NCBI GenBank assembly: GCA_018894105.1
Contig: CM032128.1
Span: 24,905,001-24,969,000 of the forward strand
DNA length: 64,000 nucleotides
Direction of reading: 5' to 3'
Source of the DNA: Jacaranda mimosifolia
Taxonomy: Eukaryota; Streptophyta; Magnoliopsida; Lamiales; Bignoniaceae
Shown: piece by piece, positions 33,280 through 44,479 of the stretch
Layout: each line of letters opens with the position of its first letter
How positions within the stretch are numbered: position 1 is the stretch's first letter
The notes under the pieces: model-generated
Told to the model about the DNA's origin: nothing
Database searches by the model: none
Seen by the model: the letters and a program-made list of their open reading frames with translations, nothing else
Made by a program: the position numbers and the translations under genes

Positions 33280-35344
33280 TGGATTGAGATCCAAAATATA
33301 AAACCAAAATAGGCAAAACAAAAACCAATCATCTCATCCCAAGGATCATAATCATGCTCTAAATAAGGATTTAAGGGCAGAAAGTTTACCTTTGCAATAA
33401 GAAACGAAGGGTTTGAGTAGATCACTCCAAAGACTCCTCTGGTGGAAGATCTACAAGCTCCAACTATTGAACATGAAAAGTCCCCTTCCAATACTCCAAA
33501 AATCGGCAAAAATGGCACATCTTAACATCACCAAATGGCCATAATTCTAGCCAAAAATTGCTGGAATTAGAAACTCCTTAGTTTCCAGATAGTGCTCCCA
33601 AAAAACTGGTGCAATGGATGATCCACCAAGAAATTCTAAATTCTCTAAGTGTAGGACCTATAATGATCAAGTCCACACACCTAAGGTAAGATCTAATTCA
33701 ACCTTACTTGTGCAAGAACAAGAGAAAAAGAAGGTGTGGAGTGGCGGTTTTGGAAGAGAGGGGGATGAGAGAATTTTGTGTCATTATTCAATACATGAAT
33801 TATATCACACTTGCAGGGAAAATGTGAGGATTGCTCACATTGCAAGTAACCGGCCACATGGCCCTTTTATAGAGGGAATGGAAGTTTTTAGATGCTTCCA
33901 TCACACCCTTCATGCTAGTTGGCCAACTTGCACATGCATTTGCAGTTTATGTGCATTTGTATTTAATTAACATTTGCATTTCATTTCATGAAATAAAATG
34001 CTAATTAACTTGAATTCAAATGGACTCTTCCATTTGATTTCTCTCCAAAATTCAAATCCTCAATTTAATTAATTTAACTTAATTCCTTAAGTTAATTAAC
34101 ATAACTCTTTAAGTTAATTTGAGTTAACTTAACTCCTCAAGTTAACTTGACTATTTAATTGTCATATGGCACCAATTAAATTAACTTCTTAATTTAATTG
34201 ACCTAATTTAACTCTTTAAATTATTTTGATTAATTAACTGGAATTTTCTAACTCTTTATAAAATTCCTCCTATCAAATAAGAGTTTCCTTAGGCTTTTGT
34301 AAGTGACCCATTAGATTCATTCATTCATTAGACATGGGCTCACAACTCATTGTGATATTTTGAATATTGAAATATTCTTATTAGTTTAACCTCCTTTAAA
34401 CTAATAACCCTTTCAATTAATCTCTATTAATTGAAAAGTACCCAATCTCCATGGTCGATGTCTAGCAACAAGCCCATGAAGCCCAACAAATTGGATGAAT
34501 GGATAATTTCTTGATGAACCATTATAGCTTACGCTTACCATGCAAATACGATCCTTTCGTCTCCTATCTCCCAAAAGAGACATAGGACTAGATATATGTC
34601 GACTCCCTAATAGCATCAATAACTATGTCTCTACGTATAATGTTGATTCCCCTTTATGACCTCAACTTTAGAAAACACCTTTTTTAAATTGTCATGCTAC
34701 CTTGCGCAAGGATTTCTTGGAATCGATCATAGAATACATAAGAGGTGCACTCATTCTTCACAACAATGAGGAGATGAATCCCTTGTTGAATCTTAAAAAC
34801 CTCCATGCTTAAGTAGCTCATGCCTAATCTCAAGCCCGTATGACCCGCTATGTGGTTGGGAAAAAATCAAAGCATAAGGACCTAAACATAAGGTTACTAT
34901 AGATCCTTAGGTCCAAGGACTAATTATATGCACTATCGTAAGCTAGAGAACTTGCCACTATCGACTTGCCACTACAACTATCTAGTAGATTCTTCAGGCG
35001 GGTCTTCAATGAACTTGTTTTCTAACAACCAAACCCACTAACATGCATCTATGTCTCACATAGATGGCCCATGAAATGGAGCAATATCTGACCCCTTGAA
35101 ATATGAATCGTTAGTGCAAGTCTATCCGAATCTCAGATGCCCCATCTCATACGATTCTATGACTTGGAATACTTTAAAATCATGGCCATAGAGACTTGTT
35201 TCATGATCACCATCATAAATGTGACCAATTCCCGAAGTCTTGTATGATTTAGGGGCTTCAACCAAATGCATGTGAAGAGTAAAAAGCATAAGTTGAAGAT
35301 GGTCATGTTTAATAAGAATATCATTCAATCAAGATTATATCACA
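33280..35344 (-). mobile_element. Probable solo LTR inserted in copia gag
   Basis: About 2.06 kb without recognisable coding sequence, separating the copia gag N-terminus from its zinc knuckle. In plus orientation it starts TGGATTGAGATCC and ends GATTATATCACA, so it has TG...CA ends. Its left part read on the minus strand (CTCCAGAGGAG-like, GCAAAGGTAAAC, CTTGGGATGAGATG) resembles the 3' end of long plant LTRs. It also holds repeated AATTTAATTAA/AAGTTAACT runs at 34010-34250. No target-site duplication could be matched, so the boundaries and class are uncertain. Confidence 0.45.
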
Positions 35345-35349
35345 AGTGG

Positions 35350-36945
35350 AGCAGTTTTATATGCCAATTGATCAATTGACTTGTGAGGCACTATTCCAAT
35401 AGAAGCCTAGTGGAGGAAGACCTTGGTGCACCCACTGTAAGAAACCTAGACACACCAGTGAAGCCTGTTGGCAAATTTATGGCAAGCTACTGATTGGAAA
35501 TTAAAATGAGCGACTAAACAACGTGTGATGGTAGTTACTGGAGAAGAAAAAGAGATTGGGAAAGTAGAGACAAATATGCTCTTCAGCAAGGAACAATTCG
35601 AACTAATTCAGAAAATAGTCAATGATTGACAATCTCCATCACTTATATTAACTCTAGATATTGCATGATCAAGTCCAGTTGCCTATAATGGTATTAATCC
35701 AATAGTCTTGAATATCTTGACGGAAAAACATGTTTAGTGGATTGTAGATTCAAGAGCTTCAAACCATATGACTAGCAACAAGGAACTCTTCTAAAAACTG
35801 AACTAATTTCCTGAGCAATATACAGTTAGGATTACTAATGGAACAATATCAAAAGTAGCAGGGATTGGAATGATCATTTTATTTAAAAGACTAACCCTTA
35901 ATTCTGTTTTATTTGTTCCAAATCTTACTTTCAACCTTTTGTCTGTAAGCAAACTCACAAAAAGCCTAATTTGTGTTGCTAATTTCTATTCTAAATATTA
36001 TCAATTTTAGGACTCGGATTCAGGGAAGATGATTGGCAATGTTGAGTTGTGTGAAGGACTCTATCTCACAAAGGCTCCCAGGACTTCAGGAAGACAAATC
36101 ATTATGCAAAAATTATGTCCGCAAAAACTATGCATGTTGTTAGTTTCAATTATATGTCTTTGAATTCTATCAATAAAAGTAGTTCAGTGATGTTATGGTA
36201 CTATAGATTAGGACATCCAAATTTCTCATATATTCAAAAGTTATTTCCTGAACTAATCAATAAAGTGAATCCCAATTACCTTCAATGTGATGTTTGTCAA
36301 TTACCTAAGCATGTTAGAACTAATTATCCCATTCAGGGTTACAAAAACTCTCAACATTTTGCTATGATCCATAGTGATATATAAGGACCTTCATGAATTC
36401 AAAACTTATTTAGGGCAAAGTGGTTCATATAGTTTGTTGATGATCACAGTCAGGTAACTTGGGTATACCTCATGAAAGAAAAGTATGATGTAGCATCTAC
36501 TTTCAAAAATTTCCATCACATGATCCAAACACAATTTCAAGCAAAGGTTAAAATACTTCAATACTACTCTTGGGATTATTTTAACAGCGAATTGTTCATT
36601 AGAGCTCTTATGTTGATACACCTCAACAAAATGGTATGGCAGAAAGAAAGAAAAAAAACACCTCCTAAAAGTAGTAAGGTCACTTCTCTTCATCATGAAC
36701 ATTCCCAAACATTTTGGGGAGATGCAATCCTAACTGTGATATATCTTATCAATAGAATGCCCTCCAGAGTCTTAAAATTCCAAACTCCTAATCAAGCACT
36801 TCTTCAAAACTATCCTTCAGTTTGGCTCATTTCTAATATCCCTCTCAAAATCTTTGGATGTACAGCTTTTGTTCGTGTGCACTCACAATATAAGGTAAAT
36901 TTGATCCTCGATCAATTATATACATTTTCCTAGGCTATTCTCCCA
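35350..36945 (+). pseudogene. Copia gag zinc knuckle, protease and integrase
   Basis: A knuckle CTHCKKPRHTSEACW lies near 35430. The protease motif near 35740 reads WIVDSRASNHMTS: the active-site DSG has become DSR. GAG-pre-integrase is at 36115-36384 (WYYRLGHPNFSYIQKL, C-x2-C in LQCDVCQL). Integrase core pieces follow (WVYLMKEKYDVASTFKNF, FWGDAILTVIYLINRMPSRVL) with frameshifts, and the catalytic Asp region is scrambled. Confidence 0.8.
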
Positions 36946-37459
36946 CATAAAAAGGATATAAGTGTTACTCACCTAATCAAAAGAAAACCAATAATTCGAT
37001 GGATGTCACATTTTTTGTAACACAAGTATTTTTTCCAAAAACTTCCACTCAGGGGGAGAATAAACTACATGCTCAATATTGTAATTTGTGAGATCTTCCA
37101 AAGTCAATTCCTACTCAACTCATATCTCCTCTTAATCCAATAAACTCTCTAGAACCTAGCATCATCTCTTTATTTAGTCCTAGTCCTACCTTGAATGCAA
37201 GAAATAATGAACTATCGGTGTACTCCAGAAGAAACATGAATCAAGATAATATAACATCCCTCACACATCCTCAATAAGACCAACAATCTGACTCAATGCA
37301 TGAAAGTCTGGGTATGCCTCAACCTAAAACACCAATAGTTCCTAATCATGATAATGACCTTGATATTCTTTTTGCATTAAGGAAAGGAGTTGGAATTTCT
37401 ACTCAACTTCTTATTTGTAATTTTGTCTCATACAAGGGTCTATTTCCTTAATACCATAC

Positions 37460-39012
37460 TTTTGTTAATAACCTTTCCGATATAGTAATTCTTGAAAATA
37501 TATATGAGTCCTTGGAGAGTCCAAAATGGAGGAATGAAGTTGAAAAAGAAATCAGAGCTCTAGGAGCAAATGGGACATAGCAGGTCACAAATCTATCTGC
37601 AGGAAAACAACTAGTGGTTTGTAAATGGATCTTCAATGTTAAATATAAAGTTGATGGGAGCTTGGAATGTTACAAGGCGAGACTAGTCGCAAAGGGATTC
37701 ACTCAAACCTATGGCATAGATTATCAAGAAATATTTGCTCTAGTTGCAAAACTTAATACCTTACAAGTCCTATTATCTTTAGCTGTGAATCTTCCACTTC
37801 TCTAGCTTGACATTAAGAACGCCTTCCTCAATGGAGATCTTGAAGATGTAGTTTATATGGAAATCCCTTCGGGATTTGATAATCAAAAGAACATCAACAA
37901 GATGCGTAAGCTACAAAAATCACTATGTAGGCTCAAGTAATCCCCGAGAAACTGGTTTGATAGATTTACAAAGTCATTAAAAGGCTTGGATATGTGCAAA
38001 GGCAGACAAATCATACATGCTTCACAAAACATGCTCATTATGGAAGAGTGGTGTCATTATACTATATGTTGATGACATTATCTTGGCTGGTAGTTATGTT
38101 GAAGAGTTGGAAGAATTATAAGAAAGTTCTTGCAAAAGGAATTCGAAGTGAAAGATCTAGGAACTCTTAAAGTATTTTCTTGGAATGGAGGTTACTCGAT
38201 CTAAGAAAGGGATAGTTTTTTCTCAACGGAAGTGCGTCTTTGATCTTCTTAAAGAAATAGGTATATTGGGATGTAAACCTACTACAACACCAATGGAGTC
38301 TAGTTATGAGGTAGATATGGAGAAACAAAGACCACTATTTAACAAAGGAAGATATTAGCGTCTTGTCGGTAAGATTATTTCTCTCTCACACACACAACCA
38401 GACATTAAATTTGTTGTGAGTGTGGTCAATCAATTCATGAACAGTCCGAATGAAGGACATCTAGATGCAGTATCTAAAATTCTAAGGTATTTAAAGATGA
38501 CACCAAGCAAAGGAATGTTCTTTGGGAAAAATAACAAGAGGAATGTGGAGATTTACTTTGATGTTGATTGGGCAGGTTTAATTACTGATAAGAGGTCAAC
38601 TATAGGCTACTGCACTTATGTGTGGGGCAACTTGGTTACATAGTGCAACAAGAAACAATCAATAGTGGCAAGGAGCAGTGCTAAAGCTGAATATAGAGCT
38701 CTTGCTCTAGGAATTAAAGTATTAAAAGACTTGAGAATTGGAAATATCACACTAACAAAGATATTTTGTGATAAAATGACAGCAATCGGTATAGCAAAGA
38801 ATCCAATTCATCACGATAAAACTAAACATGTGGAAATAGATCATCACTTTATCAAAGAAAAGATTGAAGAAGGAATAGTGGAAGTGATATATGCTTCATC
38901 AAGTCTTCAGGTAGCAAATGTGCTCACTAAAGCTCTAGCTGGAACAAGTTTTGAAGATCTTTCTTCCAAGCTAGGAAGGGAAGTGTTGAACTATGATACG
39001 GATGGATTATGA
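37460..39012 (+). pseudogene. Copia reverse transcriptase and RNase H
   Basis: RT starts with SPKWRNEVEKEI and CKWIFNVKYKVDGSLECYKA, then RLVAKGFTQTYGIDYQEIF and LDIKNAFLNGDLEDVVYM. The catalytic YVDD box (LYVDDIILAG, near 38065) survives in another frame. RNase H has NSPNEGHLDAVSKILRYLK, DWAGLITDKRSTIGY, ARSSAKAEYRAL and KHVEIDHHFIKEKI. The last frame runs across the PPT into the 3' LTR and stops at 39012. At least four stops and frameshifts inactivate it. Confidence 0.85.
38973..38983 (+). other. Polypurine tract of the copia element
   Basis: AGGAAGGGAAG directly before the 3' LTR, as expected for copia plus-strand priming. Confidence 0.75.
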
Positions 39013-39307
39013 TTAGGTTCATGGACAAGGGAAAGAATCTTTCAATTGTTATCTATTTATCTATTGTCCTTAATTATAGAATGTTTTTTTTTACTTTATG
39101 TGAGATTTGAGATAACTAGGTGAGATATTCTAGGAACTCAACTTTAAATAGGTGGCTTAGATGGGCTACTCAATGTGTGTGTATATATATACATATATAT
39201 CCCTACACTACATTGTAAATAACTAATAAAAAGAGATATTTCTCATAATTGGGTTTTCCTCTCAATCTTCTCTCTTTCTATTCTCTTAATTATCTTGTTT
39301 TTCTTCA
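38984..39307 (+). repeat. 3' LTR of the copia element
   Basis: TGTTGAACTATG to TTTTTCTTCA, followed by the CTAAC duplication. Confidence 0.88.
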
Positions 39308-39483
39308 CTAACAATTGAACAGAAAGCTATAACAAAAAACCAAAAAAAAAAAAAAAATTATGAATGAGAAAACTTTATTTCCATATGATAGTGTTTTTTA
39401 TTAAATTGGATACACATACTTTTTAACTCATAAGCATGACCTAACATGGTTTATATTATTTTGTTTATATGTTTTATTACTAG

Positions 39484-39665
39484 GAAAAACATTCCAGGTG
39501 CTGATATCGATATAGAAATGGTAAGCATCGAAGTAAAATAAAATCCCAAAATGTCATCATTTTTAAACTAATTTAATTAAGATTTATTAGTTATTTTCTT
39601 TCAACATTTCAGACAACATCAACAAATGGGGTGCAAAGATATCAAGGAATACAAATAGAATTGTA
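39484..39665 (+). pseudogene. Possible orphan 3' exons of an unidentified gene
   Basis: Two short segments form a spliceable frame. Exon a is about 39484-39519, after a TTACTAG acceptor: KNIPGADIDIEM, donor GTAAGC. Exon b is about 39613-39665, after a TTTCAG acceptor: TTSTNGVQRYQGIQIEL and stop. Both junctions are plausible GT-AG sites. The copia element ends 177 bp upstream, so upstream exons may have been separated by insertions or may never have existed. I do not recognise the peptide. Confidence 0.25.
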
Positions 39666-40474
39666 AAGCATTTGGCAAAATATATTTTAAAACACAAATA
39701 TATTGTAGTAAGCTATGTAAAGACGATGTATAAATTTTAAAAATTGCATATCTATAGCAAAATTTTATTGTGCTGAATTATAGTTGTACACGTTTTTGTA
39801 TATAATTTAGTTTTCCTTGTTAACACTTACATTTTGTTTGTGTAAATTTTATTTGAGACTTGTTTGATGAATACAAATGTCTTGACATTAAAATTTTGTT
39901 ATTGTTAATGACAAAATTTGACATGTGTGTTGTGCGATGTATTTGTATCGACTATACTCCAATCAATGCATACGCACGCATGAGCGGGCATCGGTCGCCA
40001 GTTGAGAATTAAAGACATATATACGTGTAGTAACAATTACCTAATGAATATTTAATTTTTGCCATTAGAAAGTCATATATAACAGAATAAAAAAAATATC
40101 ACTTATAAATTATTATTATTATTATTATTATTATTATTGATATAATAAAAATTATTATCACTTAATTATATAAATCATTATAGATCATTTTAAATTATCA
40201 CTTTTTTTTATTAATAGTGATATGGTTTCTTAGTAAGTATTATGTTTGAATTTAAGGTATTAGTGAAAAAAAATTAAATAAAACTATTGAAAGCAATGTA
40301 AAAGAAATAATGACAGGTATCATAACGAGAGCTATATATTAATTCCTACATGGACATTATCTCTATGATATTCAATTGCATGGAAAATATTTTAAATTAA
40401 TACTTATTATGTCTAAAACAAAAATAATATTATTTCTTATTCAAATTAATTGTTTATATTTTGTTTTTATATTA
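39666..40474. other. AT-rich intergenic DNA
   Basis: No gene seen. Contains an (ATT)n run at about 40110-40140 and generally low-complexity AT-rich sequence. Confidence 0.4.
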
Positions 40475-40477
40475 ATC

Positions 40478-41636
40478 CACTATATAAAAAAAAGAAGAAG
40501 ATAAATTAGTGACAAAACAGTGGTGACAATATAAAAGTTGTCACTAATTATATATAGCAGGTAGTAAAAGATTTTGTTTTGTCATCTTAATGATTTTTAC
40601 AAATAAATAGTGACAAGAATAATGTTTAAGTTGTCACTATTGACAATTAGTTACGCACATACACTACAAAAAAGGGGTATTAGTGATCACAAAACCGGTT
40701 ACTAAATATGCAAAAATCAGTTACTAACAGGTTTAATGACCAATCGGATCAATCACAAAAACCCTCGTCACTAATTTGTATTAGTCACTAAATCTGTTAC
40801 TAATTAGTGACCGACTAGTGACCACTAGTTGAAAAGTTTTTGAAAAAATTTATGTATGTTACGAGGAGGTCACTCATCTGTGACCCCCTAGTGATCGCAT
40901 ATTTCGGTCACTAATTTTAATGGGTCAAAAAATATTTATGTAAAGCTTTGCATCCTCTTAGGTTTGAACTCAAGACTTTTGTTTTATTCAAATGAGTAAT
41001 TAACCACAACACCAAATGCATTTTTTTGCCATTTATCTCAACAATATAATATATATAATATTTAAAAATCAAAAAGTAATTATAATATCTTATGTATAAG
41101 TTATACTGTTTTTTTGCATTTCAAAATTTAACAAAAATAGCAATTATTCATTTAATATTTATGTAATATTTCTTCAATATAGTAACGTACAATATTTATT
41201 ATTTATAACTATGACTTTTAAATTTTAGGTATACTTTATCATAATATATTATAAACACATTAAAAATAGTATATACATACTGATATGTATAGTAAGAAAT
41301 AGTTTACACATATATGTAGTAACATGTATATATTTTAATACATACAAATTAATATATAATATTATTAATTATATTATAAGTGTTTATTTACTCGTAATAC
41401 TTGTATATAATATATATATATTATTGACATGTATATATTAATTAATTCTCATTTTTTTCTCTTTGTATAAGAATATTATTTTTGTTTATTTCTTTGTGTG
41501 TCTATATATATATATATATTAATAAATTAATGTTCAATTATATGGATATTATATAGAAATATTAAGTGGTTATATATTTAGATATGTACGTAAATTTTTA
41601 TATTTTTCATATATACATATATTATTATGATAAAAA

Positions 41637-41671
<35 letters not shown>

Positions 41672-42390
41672 ACAAACACAATATTTTAATACTTATATAG
41701 GTGTTACATAAATTGTATGCTTTCATATTACAAGAATATACAAAAAATAAAATTTTATATTTGTGGCTGTTTATTGATTGAAAAGCATAGTCATTAATTA
41801 GCAATGACTGCATCAATGACCAAAAGAAAATTTGATCGTAAATTAATGACTGAAAAATAATTCGATCATTAATTAGTGATTGAATTAGTGATCACTTTAT
41901 ACAGTCACTAATATTAGTGACCAAAAAAAGAGTTCGGTCACTAATCAATGACTGAATTAGTGACCACTTTTCTGCGGTCACTGATTGGTCACTAATTTTT
42001 AAAATATTATATTTAAATTAATCATTAAACGGTCACTAATTAGTGACCACTCAATCGTTCACCGAAATTCGGTAATTAAAGCTCTTTTTTTTTTTTTTGT
42101 AGTGATATGATGACAACTTAGTAACAATAAAAATCTTATCACAAATTATAGTGACAATTTTAATTTTTACTAGGTTGTCACCAGAGAGGCGTTATTGATT
42201 GTTAATGGCGATAACTTAAAATATTAATTTTTGTCACTATTGAACTATGTTGTAACAAAATAAAATTTATTGTTTAAAAAATATCATTAATAACAAAATA
42301 AAAGCTATTATCACTTAATATATATCGTTAATGATAATTTTTATATTATCACTCATTATTTTATCATTAACATAATATTTTCTTGTAGTA
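40478..42390. mobile_element. Outer CACTA element, interrupted by a second one
   Basis: Left end CACTATATAAAAAAAAG and right end CTTGTAGTA (complement TACTACAAG) are degenerate CACTA ends, flanked by ATC at 40475-40477 and 42391-42393 (3 bp, as expected). Subterminal TGTCACTA / TAGTGACA motifs occur repeatedly in both arms (40500-40650, 42110-42370). No transposase. The inner element 40662-42104 separates the arms. Confidence 0.6.
40662..42104. mobile_element. Inner non-autonomous CACTA element
   Basis: Ends CACTACAAAAAA and TTTTTTTGTAGTG are perfect CACTA inverted termini, flanked by ATA at 40659-40661 and 42105-42107. Subterminal repeats of TTAGTGACC / GGTCACTAA are dense within about 250 bp of each end, the arrangement that binds the element's transposition proteins in En/Spm-type elements. 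The 1.44 kb has an AT-rich interior and no transposase. Confidence 0.9.
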
Positions 42391-42393
42391 ATC

Positions 42394-43062
42394 TAATATA
42401 AATTTTACAAAAAATTACTAAAACCCCCCTTAAAATAAATTTTTATATCTAAAAAACCCATAAAATAATTTTTCATTATAGCAAACCCATTTCACAAACT
42501 TTTTATTCTAAAATGTCCAACTATTAACTTTTACTCTGTTTTTGAAAAAAATTACCCTTGAATATCTCACATTAATTTTTTTTTATTTATCAAAAATTAA
42601 TTCTTTTTAACTCTCTTTATAGTAAAAATTAAAAAAGTTATTTATGAATTTAAAAAAAATAGTTTTTTGTTTAATTTATTTGATTTTAGAATTTATAAGT
42701 ACTTTGTTGTAATTTATATATTTATTTAAAATTAAAGAAATATATTTCTTCAAAATTTTAATTTATTAAACTTAAAATTATCATTTGTAGAAATCAATTC
42801 AAAAATTAAAGAAAATATTCTATTAGAAAAATTAATTCATTGAGTTTTTAACTTTAATAAGTTAAGGGTAATTTAAAGAATTTAACAAATTAAGGACAAT
42901 TGAATCAAAAAAATTAATTGTTGGGTCTTTTGAAGTAAAAACTAATGAAATATGTATTTGAATAAGAAAAATATTTTTATAGACTTTTTTAATATAAAAA
43001 TATATTTTAAGAAGTTTTTAGTAATTTTACCTAAATTTTAAGAAATTACATAAAATTGAAAG
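42394..43062. other. AT-rich intergenic DNA
   Basis: Low-complexity sequence, no ORF or repeat structure I can support. Confidence 0.4.
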
Positions 43063-43070
43063 GAACGAAT

Positions 43071-44229
43071 GATCTAGGGCTGTAAATGGGTAGGATTTTA
43101 CCCTACCCAGGCCCGCAGCAATAACATAATACCCAGGCCCAGACCCAACAAATTTATAAGTTACCTAGGCCCAGGCCCATTAAAAAATATTTGATGGGTA
43201 TGGGTAGAATTTCTACCCATAAATACCCATTCACCCTAATATTTTAGACCGTTGAATTTTATCAAAATCCAACGATCTAAATTAATCTAAAAATAACGAG
43301 AGAGAGTGAGAGAAGAGACAAGATTTATCAAAATTCAATTTCTATTTTCTTCGGGACTTCAGGTCAGTAACGAGAGAGAGTGAGAACACCACCTCTTGCT
43401 TCCATTTCCGCCCATCTCCAGATTCTCCACTGCTGCACATCACCGGCGCCTCCACCACGGCAGCACGGCCCATCTGCCCGTGACCTCCACCGATTACTTT
43501 TCTTACCTCTCTTCGCTTTGGCTTTCTTCCCCTCGTTTGCAACTCTACCGTATTATTTCAGGTATTTTTCACAGCTTGATATATACTGTTTGTATCATCT
43601 CTATATTAATTGATATTCTGGCATGACTATGAAAAATTGGTATTATTTCTGCTGAAACCTAGCCAGGAGTTTGGAGTGTTATTTCGTAGCTATGGAGGTT
43701 TTGGCGAAGCATGATGAAAAGTATATGCCTGCTGACGTGGCAGGCCTTCTTTAGCACAATTTATATTCACTTGGTCGGCACTAGATTCTGGAATATATTT
43801 TCTTTGTTTTAGTGGTTAACTTGGTAGTGTTGAACAGAGTAGGGATGATGTTTAGGGGTATGAAAAGTAGATCTATGATATGAAGGGGGCCAATGAAGGG
43901 GTGGGTTTTGGAGTTATGATATGAATCAGTGTGCGGCATTTTTATTTACAAGTTTTGGCTTCTAAGATCATATATTCATATGCGATAAAGTAAATTACAA
44001 AGGTTTGATCTTTGTGGTCAAGCTTATAGATGATAGATTGACCCTGGTAAAGTTGAATGGAAAAAAAAAATAAAAAAATCATACAGGATCGGGCCAAAAA
44101 TATTGGGCCTAGACAGCAGGCCCAATACATGGACCCAATGGGTAATGGATCTGCTAGGGTAGGGTAGAGAGTGAGTATTATTTTTGGGTATGAATTTGGG
44201 TAGGATAAAATCCTACCCATTTACAGCCT
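43071..44229. mobile_element. Non-autonomous hAT element with GC-rich leader-like segment
   Basis: GAACGAAT occurs at 43063-43070 and 44230-44237 (8 bp). The inverted ends are AGGGCTGTAAATGGGTAGGA and the complement of ATCCTACCCATTTACAGCCT; five extra bases (GATCT) lie between the left duplication and the left terminus. Subterminal TACCCA and GGGCCTRGG repeats occur in both orientations. The segment 43370-43560 is GC-richer with a duplicated AACGAGAGAGAGTGAGA (43295 and 43370) and could be the 5' leader of an autonomous parent. The ORFs there have no recognisable domain. Confidence 0.75.
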
Positions 44230-44355
44230 GAACGAATCTAAACGTATCCATGTATTATTATTCCTCTCATCTATTACTATATTCTTAGATCTCAATCACA
44301 AATTTGAAGAAGCTCAGCAATGGCCAGATGTCGCATCAAGGAGTGACGAGTGTTA

Positions 44356-44475
44356 TTAGGTACAGAAATCAATCATGGGGGCATCCTCACGTGGCCATGC
44401 TGCCGGATAACCACCACCACCACTACCGACAGCCCAAACTTTCACGCTTGCCGATTCCTTCAACAAAGCAAAACT
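44356..44475 (-). pseudogene. Possible orphan C-terminal exon of an unidentified gene
   Basis: Minus-strand open segment after a possible TATCTAG acceptor: FALLKESASVKVWAVGSG, a Gly run, then YPAAWPREDAPMIDFCT and a stop (TAA at 44358-44356). The composition looks protein-like and is GC-richer than its surroundings, but there is no Met and no neighbouring exon was identified. I do not recognise it. Confidence 0.25.
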
Positions 44476-44479
44476 AGAT

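Larger units (their letters stand above)
32045..39307 (+). mobile_element. Ty1/copia LTR retrotransposon, degenerate
   Basis: Plus-strand element flanked by CTAAC (32040-32044, 39308-39312). LTRs are at 32045-32374 and 38984-39307, about 10-15% different by eye. A tRNA-iMet-type PBS, gag, protease, integrase, RT and RNase H follow in copia order (integrase before RT). A probable foreign LTR at 33280-35344 splits gag. The left LTR starts TATTGAA where the right starts TGTTGAA, so its terminal TG has mutated. Confidence 0.9.

Noticed and set aside
33614..33970. 118-residue ORF in the block inside copia gag
   Set aside because: No domain, low complexity of real motifs, and sits in LTR-like sequence.
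43380..43626. Two overlapping plus-strand ORFs in the hAT element
   Set aside because: Ser/Pro/His-rich translation of a CT-rich leader-like stretch; no transposase motif.
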